Shown one piece after another: positions 19,284 through 29,200 of a stretch of DNA of 64,000 bases. The notes beneath the pieces were generated by a model. It searched no databases. It was given only the letters and a program-made list of their open reading frames with translations, and was not told where the DNA came from. Each line of letters starts with the position of its first letter. Position 1 is the stretch's first letter. The DNA is from Prado023 sp964418695 (GTDB taxonomy: Bacteria > Actinomycetota > Actinomycetes > S36-B12 > CAIYMF01): positions 124,001-188,000 of the forward strand of contig CAYQMN010000001.1 in NCBI GenBank assembly GCA_964418695.1, given 5' to 3'. A program made the translations under genes and the position numbers.

Positions 19284-20719
19284 GCGTCGTCGCCGGCAGG
19301 CGCCAGGGCCGCGGCCTGCAGCTCGGCGGCCAGCGCCGGTCCGACCAGCGCCCGCACCTGAGCGCCCTCCTCGGTCCAGGCGACCTCGACCTGTCGGCCC
19401 AGCTCGTGCGTACGCGACACGAGGTCCCCTCGGTCGAACCCGAGCAGGACGTCGACCGGGCGAGCGGGATCGGGCAGGTCGGCGTCGATCGCGGCCAGCA
19501 GCTCGGGCAGGCCAGCGCCGGTGGCCGCGGAGACGACCACGCTGTGCGGCTCGCGGGCGCGCAGGCGGTCGAGCACGTCGGGATCGGCGATGTCGGCCTT
19601 GTTGACGACCAGCAGCTCGGGGATCTGGGCGGCGTCGATCTGGGCCAGCACCTCGCGGACCGCGGCGATCTGGCCCTCAGGGTCCTCGTCGCTGCCGTCG
19701 ACCACGTGCAGGATCAGGTCGGCGTCAGCCACCTCCTCCAAGGTCGAGCGGAACGCCTCGACCAGCTGGTGAGGCAGGTGCCGCACGAACCCGACCGTGT
19801 CGGCCAGCGTGAACCCGCGGCCCGAGGGGGTCGCCGCCCGGCGCACGGTCGGGTCCAGGGTGGCGAACAGGGCGTCCTCGACCAGCACGCCCGCGCCGGT
19901 GATCCGGTTGAGCAGGCTGGACTTGCCGGAGTTCGTGTAGCCGGCCAGCGCCACGGCCGGGATGTCGCTGCGGCGCCGGGCACCGCGCATCGTCTCCCGC
20001 GCTTTGGACATGTGCGCGAGCTGGCGGCGCAGCCGGGTGATCGAGTCGCGCACGCGGCGCCGATCGGTCTCGATCTTCGTCTCGCCCGGGCCGCGGCTGC
20101 CGATGCCCTGACCGCCGGCGACCCGGCCGCCGGCCTGCCGGGACAGCGAGTCGCCCCAGCCGCGCAGCCGCGGGAGCAGGTACTGCATCTGGGCCAGGCT
20201 CACCTGCGCCTTGCCCTCCCGGCTGCGGGCGTGCTGAGCGAAGATGTCCAGGATCAGCCAGGTCCGGTCGACCACCTTGACCTTGACCAGCTCCTCCAGC
20301 CGCCGCAGCTGACCGGGCGTGAGCTCGCCGTCGGCGATGACGGTGTCGGCACCCGCCGCGACCACCACTTCTCGCAGCTCGCGGACCTTGCCGGCGCCGA
20401 TGTAGGTCGCGGGGTCGGGCTTGTCTCGGCGCTGGACCAGGCCGTCGCAGACCACCGACCCGGCGGTCTCGGCCAGCCGGGCCAGCTCGGCCAGCGAGCG
20501 TTCCGCGTCGGCCAGCGTGCCGGACGTCCACACGCCCACCAGCACCACTTGTTCGAGGCGGACCTGGCGGTACTCGACCTCGGTGACGTCCTCGAGCTCG
20601 GTGCTCAGGCCCGGGACGCGGCGCAGCGCCTGCCGGTCCAGCAGGTCGTCACGGGGCGCTTCGCCCTCGTGCGGGACATCGGCGCGCCCCCAGGTCGAGG
20701 TCGCTGTCGGCTCACGCAT
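19280..20719 (-). CDS. hflX: Ribosome-associated GTPase HflX
   Basis: A 479-residue GTPase that binds the 50S subunit and splits stalled or hibernating ribosomes. The N-terminal HflX domain includes YIGAGKVRELR and GGQGIGSRGPGETKIETDRR. The G domain has the P-loop GYTNSGKSSL (~residue 245), DTVGFV (G3) and NKAD (G4). The ~80-residue N-terminal extension before VVLVGVW is common in actinobacteria. The start overlaps the dapF stop by eight bases, and its own stop overlaps the dinG start. Confidence 0.96.
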   Translation of the reverse strand: MREPTATSTWGRADVPHEGEAPRDDLLDRQALRRVPGLSTELEDVTEVEYRQVRLEQVVLVGVWTSGTLADAERSLAELARLAETAGSVVCDGLVQRRDKPDPATYIGAGKVRELREVVVAAGADTVIADGELTPGQLRRLEELVKVKVVDRTWLILDIFAQHARSREGKAQVSLAQMQYLLPRLRGWGDSLSRQAGGRVAGGQGIGSRGPGETKIETDRRRVRDSITRLRRQLAHMSKARETMRGARRRSDIPAVALAGYTNSGKSSLLNRITGAGVLVEDALFATLDPTVRRAATPSGRGFTLADTVGFVRHLPHQLVEAFRSTLEEVADADLILHVVDGSDEDPEGQIAAVREVLAQIDAAQIPELLVVNKADIADPDVLDRLRAREPHSVVVSAATGAGLPELLAAIDADLPDPARPVDVLLGFDRGDLVSRTHELGRQVEVAWTEEGAQVRALVGPALAAELQAAALAPAGDDA

Positions 20720-21587
20720 AGGTCGCCCACCATTCCGGATCGATGCGGCCGCGGGCCACCGTGACGGCCGGGCCGGCCAGCAGCACCGAGCCGCTGCGCT
20801 GCCAGGTCACGCGCACGGCGCCCCCGGGGACGTCGACGCGCACGGTCGGGGCGCCCGGTCCACGCCCGGCGCGCAGGAGGGCGGCCACCGCCGCGGCGCA
20901 GGCGCCTGTCCCGCAGCTCAGGGTCTCCCCCACCCCGCGCTCGAACACGCGAAGCTCGATGTGGTCCTCGGCCAGGATGCGCACGAACTCGACGTTGACG
21001 CCTTCGGGGTAGGACTCGGCGGGCTGCACGCGCGGCGCCCGAGACAGCTCCCCAGCCTGGTCGAGATCGTCGACGAACGCGACGGCGTGCGGGTTCGGGA
21101 TCAGCACCCCGGTGACCGGCCAGCCCGGTGGCCCGTCGGCGACCTCGTGCGGGCGGACGGTCACGGCGCTGGTGTCCAGGAGGGTCGGCTCGCCCATGTC
21201 GACGCAGAAGTCGCCGGACTCCTCGCGCACGACCGAGCGGACACCGCCCCGGGTCGCGATCTGGAAGCGGGGGGTGTCGACCAGGCCGCTCTGCACCAGA
21301 TGCGCGGCGAAGACACGGGCGCCGTTGCCGCACATCTGCGCGGTCGACCCGTCGGCGTTGCGGTAGTCCATGAACCAGGGCGCCTCGACGGCCTGCTCGG
21401 CGACCTCAGGCTCCGCGGCGGTCCTGGCCACGACGAGGACGCCGTCGGCACCGATGCCGCGCCGCCGGTCGCACAGGGCGGCGACGACGGAGGGGCTCAC
21501 GCGGAGCCGGCCGTCGGCATTGGACAGGATGACGAAGTCGTTGCCCGTGCCGTGGCCCTTGACGAAGGCGATGGTCGGGTCACTCAC
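20712..21587 (-). CDS. dapF: Diaminopimelate epimerase
   Basis: A 291-residue cofactor-independent racemase that converts LL-DAP to meso-DAP for lysine and peptidoglycan synthesis. The two catalytic cysteines are in MCGNGAR (~86) and SCGTGA (~225). The substrate-binding GHGTGNDFV is at the N-terminus. Length is normal. GTG start, nine bases after the miaA stop. With dapA and dapB elsewhere in the window, three lysine-pathway genes are present. Confidence 0.97.
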   Translation of the reverse strand: MSDPTIAFVKGHGTGNDFVILSNADGRLRVSPSVVAALCDRRRGIGADGVLVVARTAAEPEVAEQAVEAPWFMDYRNADGSTAQMCGNGARVFAAHLVQSGLVDTPRFQIATRGGVRSVVREESGDFCVDMGEPTLLDTSAVTVRPHEVADGPPGWPVTGVLIPNPHAVAFVDDLDQAGELSRAPRVQPAESYPEGVNVEFVRILAEDHIELRVFERGVGETLSCGTGACAAAVAALLRAGRGPGAPTVRVDVPGGAVRVTWQRSGSVLLAGPAVTVARGRIDPEWWATYA

Positions 21588-21596
21588 CGGATCAGC

Positions 21597-22520
21597 CTAC
21601 GCGCCCGCCCGCAGACGGCCCACGATCTCGCCGACCAGCTCGTGGACAGAGCGTGCCGGGTCCAGCCACACGGTGCGCGGGTCCCGGCGGAACCAGCGCT
21701 CCTGCCGGCGCGCGTAGGCCCTGGTCGCGGCGGCGATGCCGGCACGCGCCTGCTCGGCGGTGGTGCGGCCGGCCAGCAGATCGATCACTTGGGGGTACCC
21801 GAGCGCCCGGCTGGCCGTTCGTCCCTGGGCCAGGCCCTGCCCGAGCAGACCCTGGACCTCGGCCGCCAGCCCCTGCTCGAACATCCGATGCACGCGCTGG
21901 TCGATCCGCACGTCGAGCTCGGGGCGGGGCACGGCCAGCGCGACGCTGACGTGCCGGAGGAGCGCCGGTCCGTCGACGGGCAGCTGGGCGGGGAACGGCT
22001 GGCCGGTCAGCTCGCCGACCTCCAGCGCGCGCACGATGCGCCGGCCGTTCGTGGGCAGGATGTGCGCCGCGGCCGCCGCGTCACGCCGCGCCAGCTCCGC
22101 GTGCAGGCCGACGGCGCCCAGCCGGTCGAGCTCGGACTCCCAGCGGGCGCGGATCGCCGGGTCGCTGCCGGGGAACCGCAGGTCGTCCAGGGCTGCGCGG
22201 ACGTAGAGGCCGGAACCGCCGACGAGGACGGCCGGCACCCCCTCGGCGGCGAGGTCGGCGAAGGTTGCGCGCGCCCGGCGCTGGTAGTCGGCGACCGACA
22301 GCTCCTCGGTGACGTCGAGGATGTCCAGCAGGTGGTGCGGCACGCGGGCTCGGTCCTGCGCGGACGGCTTGGCGGTGCCGATGTCCATGCCCCGATAGAC
22401 CTGGTAGGCATCCGCGTTCACGATCTGCCCGCCGATCGACTCGGCCAGCGCCATTGCGAGCGAGGACTTGCCCGACGCGGTCGCGCCGACGACGGCCACC
22501 ACCGGTGGCCAGGCGGTCAC
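21597..22520 (-). CDS. miaA: tRNA dimethylallyltransferase
   Basis: A 307-residue enzyme that adds dimethylallyl to N6 of A37 in tRNAs reading UNN codons, the substrate for MiaB. The P-loop GATASGKS is at ~12-19. NADAYQVYRGMDIGTAKP, VGGSGLYVRA and ALGYPQ are family motifs. The GTG start overlaps the miaB stop by four bases, so the two consecutive pathway steps are coupled. Confidence 0.97.
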   Translation of the reverse strand: MTAWPPVVAVVGATASGKSSLAMALAESIGGQIVNADAYQVYRGMDIGTAKPSAQDRARVPHHLLDILDVTEELSVADYQRRARATFADLAAEGVPAVLVGGSGLYVRAALDDLRFPGSDPAIRARWESELDRLGAVGLHAELARRDAAAAAHILPTNGRRIVRALEVGELTGQPFPAQLPVDGPALLRHVSVALAVPRPELDVRIDQRVHRMFEQGLAAEVQGLLGQGLAQGRTASRALGYPQVIDLLAGRTTAEQARAGIAAATRAYARRQERWFRRDPRTVWLDPARSVHELVGEIVGRLRAGA

Positions 22521-23998
22521 GCCCCGACTCGCAGCGTGGGCATCCCGAGGGTCACCTGACCCGAGGCCTCGCCGGCGCCGGCGGACGCCGGCAGCCCGCA
22601 GGACAAGTCGCGGGTGGCCCAGGCATCACCGGCCCGGGTGCGGCGGACGTGCGTGCCGACCCCGAGTAGATGGTGGGGGGCCGCGGACTCCAGCCGGACG
22701 GTGACGCAGTCGCCCGGCCGGGGCAGGTCGGCGGGCGGGCTGAAGTGGACCAGGCGCCCGTCCATCGCGCGGCCGGACAGGCGCTGGCGGGCCTCGTCCT
22801 TGCGCCCCTCGCCTTCCGCGACCAGCACCTCGACGGTGCGGCCGACCTGACGACGGCTCTCCTCCCAGGCGATCCGCTCGACCGCACTCACCAGCCGCTC
22901 GTAGCGCTCCTGCACGACAGGCTTGGGAAGCTGATCGGGCATGGTGGCAGCCCGGGTGCCAGGCCGGACCGAGTACTGGAACGTGAATGCGGCGCTGAAC
23001 CGGGCCTCCTCCACGACGGCCAGTGTGTCGGCGAAGTCGGCCTCGGTCTCGCCCGGGAAGCCCACGATGATGTCGGTGGTGATGGCCGCGTGCGGGATCG
23101 CCGCCCGGACCCGCGACAGGATTCCGAGGTAGCGGTCGCGGCGGTAGGACCGGCGCATCGCCCGCAGGATCGCGTCGCTGCCGGACTGCAGCGGCATGTG
23201 CAGGCTCGGTGCCACGGTCGGCGTCTGGGCCATCGCGGCGATCACGTCGTCGGTGAAGTCGGCCGGGTGCGGCGAGGTGAACCGGACCCGCTCGATCCCG
23301 GGGACGGTGCCCACCTGGCGCAGCAGCTCGGCGAACGCGCCACGGTCGCCGCTGTCCCCGCGGTAGGCGTTCACGTTCTGGCCCAGGAGGGTCACCTCCA
23401 GCACGCCCTCGCCGGCCAGCGCCTGGACCTCGGCCACGATCTCCTCGGGCCGGCGGTCGCGCTGCTTGCCGCGCAAGTGGGGCACGATGCAGAACGTGCA
23501 GGTGTTGTTGCAGCCCACGCTGATCGCGACCCACGCCGCGTAGGCTGACTCGCGGCGGCTGGGCAGCGTCGAGGGGAACGTCTTGAGCGACTCCTCGATC
23601 TCGACCTGGGCCGCCTGGGCGACCTCGGCGCGGCGCAGGAGGACCGGCAGGGCGTCCAGGTTGTGGGTGCCGAACACGACGTCCACCCAGGGCGCCCGGG
23701 CGACGATTCCCTCGCGGTCCTTCTGGGCCAGGCAGCCGCCGACCGCGATCTGCATCCCCGGCCGGGCGCGCTTGACCGAGGCGAGATGTCCGAGGTTGCC
23801 GTACAGCTTGTTGTCGGCGTTCTCCCGCACCGCGCAGGTGTTGAGCACGACGACGTCGGCGCCGTCAGCGTCGCCGTCGGCCCGGACGTAGCCGCTGGCC
23901 TCCAGCAGTCCACCGATCCGCTCGGAGTCGTGGACGTTCATCTGGCACCCGTAGGTGCGGACCTGGTAGGTGCGAGTGCTCTGGGTCATCGTGCTCAT
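22517..23998 (-). CDS. miaB: tRNA-2-methylthio-N6-dimethylallyladenosine synthase
   Basis: A 493-residue radical-SAM methylthiotransferase acting on i6A37. The auxiliary cluster Cys are ~18 (TYGCQMN), ~55 (NTCAVRE) and ~89 (GGCLAQ). The radical-SAM CxxxCxxC is GCNNTCTFC (~163-170). A TRAM domain follows near 400-460, and a short divergent tail ends the protein. The ATG at 23998 was chosen; a TACCCT -10-like element ten bases upstream suggests a very short leader. An ATG three codons later is the alternative. Confidence 0.96.
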   Translation of the reverse strand: MSTMTQSTRTYQVRTYGCQMNVHDSERIGGLLEASGYVRADGDADGADVVVLNTCAVRENADNKLYGNLGHLASVKRARPGMQIAVGGCLAQKDREGIVARAPWVDVVFGTHNLDALPVLLRRAEVAQAAQVEIEESLKTFPSTLPSRRESAYAAWVAISVGCNNTCTFCIVPHLRGKQRDRRPEEIVAEVQALAGEGVLEVTLLGQNVNAYRGDSGDRGAFAELLRQVGTVPGIERVRFTSPHPADFTDDVIAAMAQTPTVAPSLHMPLQSGSDAILRAMRRSYRRDRYLGILSRVRAAIPHAAITTDIIVGFPGETEADFADTLAVVEEARFSAAFTFQYSVRPGTRAATMPDQLPKPVVQERYERLVSAVERIAWEESRRQVGRTVEVLVAEGEGRKDEARQRLSGRAMDGRLVHFSPPADLPRPGDCVTVRLESAAPHHLLGVGTHVRRTRAGDAWATRDLSCGLPASAGAGEASGQVTLGMPTLRVGA

Positions 23999-24061
23999 GT
24001 CAGGGACAAGGGTAGGCGGCGCACGCACGGCTGGCCGAATCGTCCCCGTCCCGGCCAGCAC

Positions 24062-24613
24062 TCACCACTCGGCCGCCGATTCGAGCCCGCCTGCTTCGAG
24101 ATCCTCCGCGTCGAGCACCTGGCGCACCACGCGAGCGCTGAGCCCGGGGCCGTACCCGCGCCGGGCCAGCGCGCCGCTGAGCCGGCGGATCTGGGTGGCC
24201 CGCGGCAGGCCGCGCAGCCCGGGCGCCCGGTGACGCGCCAGGGTCAGCGCGGCGGCCTCCTCCTGCTCAGGCTCGATGCCCGACACCGCGTCGTCGATGA
24301 GCGCGTCGGCCACCCCTCGATGGCGCAGCTCCTGGCGCAGTGCCCGGGTCGAGAGCCCACGGCTGGCCTGGCGCGACTCCACCCACATCCGCGCGAAGAG
24401 CGCGTCGTCGATGAGCCCGACCTCCTCGAACCGGTCGAGCACTCGAACAGCGCGATCCTCCGGAACCCCGCGCTCGCGCAGCGTGGAGGCCAATTGGGCG
24501 CGGGTCCGGGGTGCGTGCTCCAGGCGTCGCAGCACGATCAGGCGGGCGACCGACTCCGGATCGGCGTCGGGGCCCCCGTTGTCCGCAGGCGGCTCACCGA
24601 CCGGCCGGGGCAC
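24062..24613 (-). CDS. recX: Recombination regulator RecX
   Basis: A 183-residue helical RecX protein, which caps or inhibits RecA filaments. Three three-helix repeats are visible (LIVLRRLEHAPRTRAQLASTL; FEEVGLIDDALFARMWVESR; RRLSGALARRGYGPGLSARVV). The usual ~170-residue length fits the GTG at 24613, which lies just after the recA stop with GAGGCGGA upstream. A longer frame into recA is possible but would overlap without a ribosome-binding site. Coupled to recA expression. Confidence 0.92.
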   Translation of the reverse strand: MPRPVGEPPADNGGPDADPESVARLIVLRRLEHAPRTRAQLASTLRERGVPEDRAVRVLDRFEEVGLIDDALFARMWVESRQASRGLSTRALRQELRHRGVADALIDDAVSGIEPEQEEAAALTLARHRAPGLRGLPRATQIRRLSGALARRGYGPGLSARVVRQVLDAEDLEAGGLESAAEW

Positions 24614-24623
24614 CGCGTCCGCC

Positions 24624-25688
<1,065 letters not shown>

Positions 25689-25741
25689 GCCGCACATCCT
25701 CTCCACGGGGCGTCCTCGACGCCGCCAAGCCGTCGCGCCGG

Positions 25742-25764
25742 AGACTAGGTGCCACCTCCGACAA
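25742..25764 (-). promoter_or_regulatory. RecA-NDp-type DNA-damage promoter of recA
   Basis: On the minus strand TTGTCGGAG-N8-TAGTCT matches the RecA-NDp motif (TTGTCRGTG-N8-TAnnnT) of the PafBC-dependent, LexA-independent damage response. The start would lie ~45 bases upstream of the recA ATG. Confidence 0.78.
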
Positions 25765-25820
25765 CTCGACCTCACGAGCTGCCCGGCAGTGTGGACGACC
25801 GGCTACGACCCGCAGCCTAG

Positions 25821-25836
25821 GCGAACACCTGTTCGA
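25821..25836 (-). promoter_or_regulatory. LexA (SOS) box upstream of recA
   Basis: GCGAACACCTGTTCGA contains an exact CGAAC-N4-GTTCG operator, about 130 bases upstream of recA. Confidence 0.87.
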
Positions 25837-25860
25837 CCCGCCGGCGACACGCCGGAGTCA

Positions 25861-25886
25861 GGCACGGTTGTCGGGCACGGTTGTCG
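25861..25886. repeat. Two tandem 13-bp repeats between DUF3046 and recA
   Basis: GGCACGGTTGTCG occurs twice back to back. A TTGTCGG core recurs in it, but no -10 follows at RecA-NDp spacing. Function unknown. Confidence 0.6.
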
Positions 25887-25923
25887 GGCACGCCACGAGA
25901 CACGCTGCGCGGGGCGCTTCCAG

Positions 25924-26127
25924 TCACCGCACTTGCGAGGGCACCTCGGCGTGGGCGCAGACCGCGTCCCAGACCGTGCGGGTGTCCTCGCCCTGGTCGA
26001 GCGCCTGGACGACCGTGCGCCCACCCAGCGCGGCCAGCACCTGGTCGTCGGCCCACGAGCGGGCGTAGGCGGACCCGAACGTCAGGTCCATCCGCTCCCA
26101 GAAGTCCGCAAGTCGCACAGCGGCCAT
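25924..26127 (-). CDS. DUF3046 small protein
   Basis: A 67-residue protein of the DUF3046 family, almost always found next to recA in actinobacteria; function unknown. Seen: RLADFWERMDLTFGSAYARSWADDQVL, given here as its opening part, and a C-terminal AVCAHAEVPSQVR. The short start at 26127 gives the normal family length. It is upstream of recA on the same strand, with recA's own promoters in between. Confidence 0.85.
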   Translation of the reverse strand: MAAVRLADFWERMDLTFGSAYARSWADDQVLAALGGRTVVQALDQGEDTRTVWDAVCAHAEVPSQVR

Positions 26128-26189
26128 CGTGCCATCGGCCCGCCACCGAGCACACCCCAGGTCAGGCCCTCCCGGTCGCCGCGCAGCCG

Positions 26190-26212
26190 TTGTCAGTGGG
26201 CGGGGGCAGGAT
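26190..26212 (+). promoter_or_regulatory. RecA-NDp-like promoter of a leaderless lhr transcript
   Basis: TTGTCAGTG-N8-CAGGAT matches the RecA-NDp -35 part exactly and its -10 part with a T-to-C change. It ends six bases before the lhr ATG, so transcription should start on or next to the start codon. Confidence 0.6.
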
Positions 26213-26218
26213 GTCGGC

Positions 26219-29200
26219 ATGGACGCGCTGGCCGGCTTCTCCGCACCCACCCGGGAGTGGTTCGCCGGTGCCTTCGCGGCCCCCACGCAGGTGCAGACGC
26301 GCACCTGGCCCGTGGTGCGCGCCGGCGGCAACGTGCTCGCGATCGCCCCCACCGGGTCGGGCAAGACACTGGCGGCGTTCCTCTGGGCCATCGACCGCTG
26401 CCTGGTCCCCCGCGATGAGCCCGGCGTCCGCGTGCTCTACGTCAGCCCCTTGAAGGCCCTGGCCGTCGATGTGGAGCGCAACCTGCGCGCGCCGCTGGTC
26501 GGCATCGCGGCGCGCTCGCGGGCGCTGGGCCTGGAGCCGCCCGAGGTCACCGTGGGCGTGCGCACCGGCGACACCCCCGCGGCGCAGCGGGCGGCCATGC
26601 TCCGTCGCCCGCCGGACATCCTCATCACCACGCCGGAGTCGCTGTTCCTCCTGCTCACCTCGCGGGCTCGTGAGGGGCTGGCGGAGGTCGAGACCGTCAT
26701 CGTCGACGAGGTGCACGCGCTGGCCGGCACCAAGCGCGGCGCGCACCTGGCCGTCAGCCTGGCCCGGCTGGACCGCCTGGCCGGGCGACCGATCACGCGG
26801 ATCGGCCTTTCCGCGACCGTCTCCCCCGTCGGCGAGGTGGCCCGGTTCCTCGGCGGCGACCAGCCGGTCGAGATCATCGGCTCCGACGAGGCCAAGCAGT
26901 GGGATGTCAGCATCCAGGTGCCGGTGCCCGACCTCGCCGATCTGCCCGCCCGGGCCGCCGAGCAGGGCACCGTCTCGGACTCGGTCTGGCCGCACGTCGA
27001 GGCCCGGATCGTCGACCTGGTCGAGGCGCATCGCTCGACCATCGTCTTCACGAACTCCCGGCGCCTGGCCGAGCGGCTGACCGCGCGACTCAACGAGATC
27101 CACGCGGAGCGCGAGGCTGAGCGGGGGGGTGGAGCGCTGGCCGCGCCCGACGGACCGCCTGGTGCTCGGGGCCAGCCCGCCCAGATGATGGCCCAGTCGC
27201 CGACCATGCGGGGAGCGCCACTGGTGCTGGCTCGTGCCCATCACGGGTCGGTGAGCCGCGAGCAGCGCACGCTCATCGAAGATGACCTGAAGACCGGTCG
27301 GCTGCGCGCGGTGGTGGCCACGTCAAGCCTCGAGCTGGGCATCGACATGGGACTGGTCGACCTGGTGATCCAGGTCGAGGCACCGCCCTCGGTGTCCTCG
27401 GGCCTGCAGCGGGTCGGGCGGGCCGGGCATCAGGTCGGCGCAGTCTCGCAGGGTGTGGTCATCCCCAAGTTCCGTGGTGACCTGCTGGCCAGCGCCGTGG
27501 TCGTGGAGCGGATGCGCACCGGTCAGCTGGAGACGCTGCGCGTGCCGGCCAACCCCTTGGACGTCGCCGCTCAGCAGATCGTCGCGTGCGTGGCCATGGA
27601 CGACTGGCAGGTGGCCGACCTGCTCACGATGCTGCGCACCACCGCCTCGTTCCAGACCCTCACGCCCGCGGTCATGGCGGCGGTCGTGGACATGCTCTCC
27701 GGGCGCTACCCCTCCGACGCCTTCGCCGAGCTGCGTCCGCGCCTGGTCTGGGACCGGCTCACCGACACCCTGCACGCGCGGCCCGGTGCCCAGCGGCTGG
27801 CGGTCACCTCCGGTGGCACGATCCCGGATCGCGGGCTGTTCGCGGTGCACGTCCCTGGCGGCGGCCGGGTCGGCGAGCTCGACGAGGAGATGGTCTACGA
27901 ATCGAGGGTGGGCGACGTCGTCGCGCTGGGCGCCAGCTCGTGGCAGGTCGTCGAGATCACCCACGACCGGGTGAACGTGGTGCCGGCGCCCGGCGCTCCC
28001 GGCCGCGTCCCGTTCTGGCGCGGGGATGCGCTGGGCCGGCCGGCCGAGCTCGGTCAGGCCATCGGGGCCTTCACCGCCGAGCTCGCCGCGCAGGGTCGCG
28101 AGGCGGGCCTGGCCTGGCTGGCCGCGCGCGGCCTGGACCGCTGGGCCGCGGAGAACCTTCTGGACTACCTAGGCGAGCAGTCGGCCTCCGGCACCGGGGT
28201 CCCCACCGATCGGACGCTGGTCGTGGAGCGCACCCGCGACGAGCTGGGCGACTGGCGGCTGGTGGTCCTCTCCCCCTACGGCGCCCGGCTGCACGCGCCC
28301 TGGGCGCTGCTGGCGCGCGAGCGGCTCAGCGACCGATTCGGCGTGGACGTCAGCGTCCAGCACGGCGACGACGGCCTGGTCGCGCGCATCCCGGACCTGC
28401 CCGACGACGACTGGCTCGACGACGCGACCGCCTGCCTGTTCCCGCCCCCAGAGGACGTGGAGGCCGCGGTCACCCGGCTGATCGGCGGATCGGCGCTGTT
28501 CGCCTCCCGGTTCCGCGAGTGTGCCTCGCGTGCGCTGCTGCTCCCCCGGCCCTCCCCCGGGCGCCGCTCCCCGCTGTGGCTCCAGCGCCAGCGCTCGGCC
28601 CAGCTGCTCACGGTGGCCGCCGAGCACCCGACGTTCCCGATCGTGCTGGAGGCCGTGCGGGAGTGCCTCCAGGATGCGTACGACCTGCCCGCCCTGGTCG
28701 AGCTGATGCAGCAAGTGGCCACCCGGCGGGTGCGAGTGCTGCAGGTGAGTCCGCCGGCTCCGTCGCCGTTCACGCGCTCGCTGCTCTTCGGGTACGTCGC
28801 GGAGTTCCTCTACGAGGGAGACCTGCCCTTGGCCGAGCGGCGGGCCGCCGCCCTGACCCTGGACCCGGTCCTGCTCGGCGAGCTGCTGGGCCAGGCCGAC
28901 CTGCGCGACCTGCTGGATCCCGCCGCCATCCAGGAAGTGCAGGACCGGCTGCAGCACCTCACACCGGAGCGCCGGGCTCGCGGCGTCGAGGATGCCGCCG
29001 ACCTGCTTCGGGTCCTGGGACCGCTCACCGAGGACGGCGCGCGCAGCCGCGGCGTCCGGCCCGAGTGGCTCGACGGCCTGGTGGACGCCCGCCGGGCGTT
29101 CCGCACCCGGATCGCCGGAGAGCAGGTGACCGCCGCGGTCGAGGACGCCGGACGCGTGCGCGACGGCCTGGGCGCCCCGCTGCCACCCGGGCTGGCCGAG

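Noticed and set aside
25861..25886. Tandem TTGTCGG-containing repeats as an additional RecA-NDp promoter
   Set aside because: No TAnnnT element follows at eight-base spacing on either strand.
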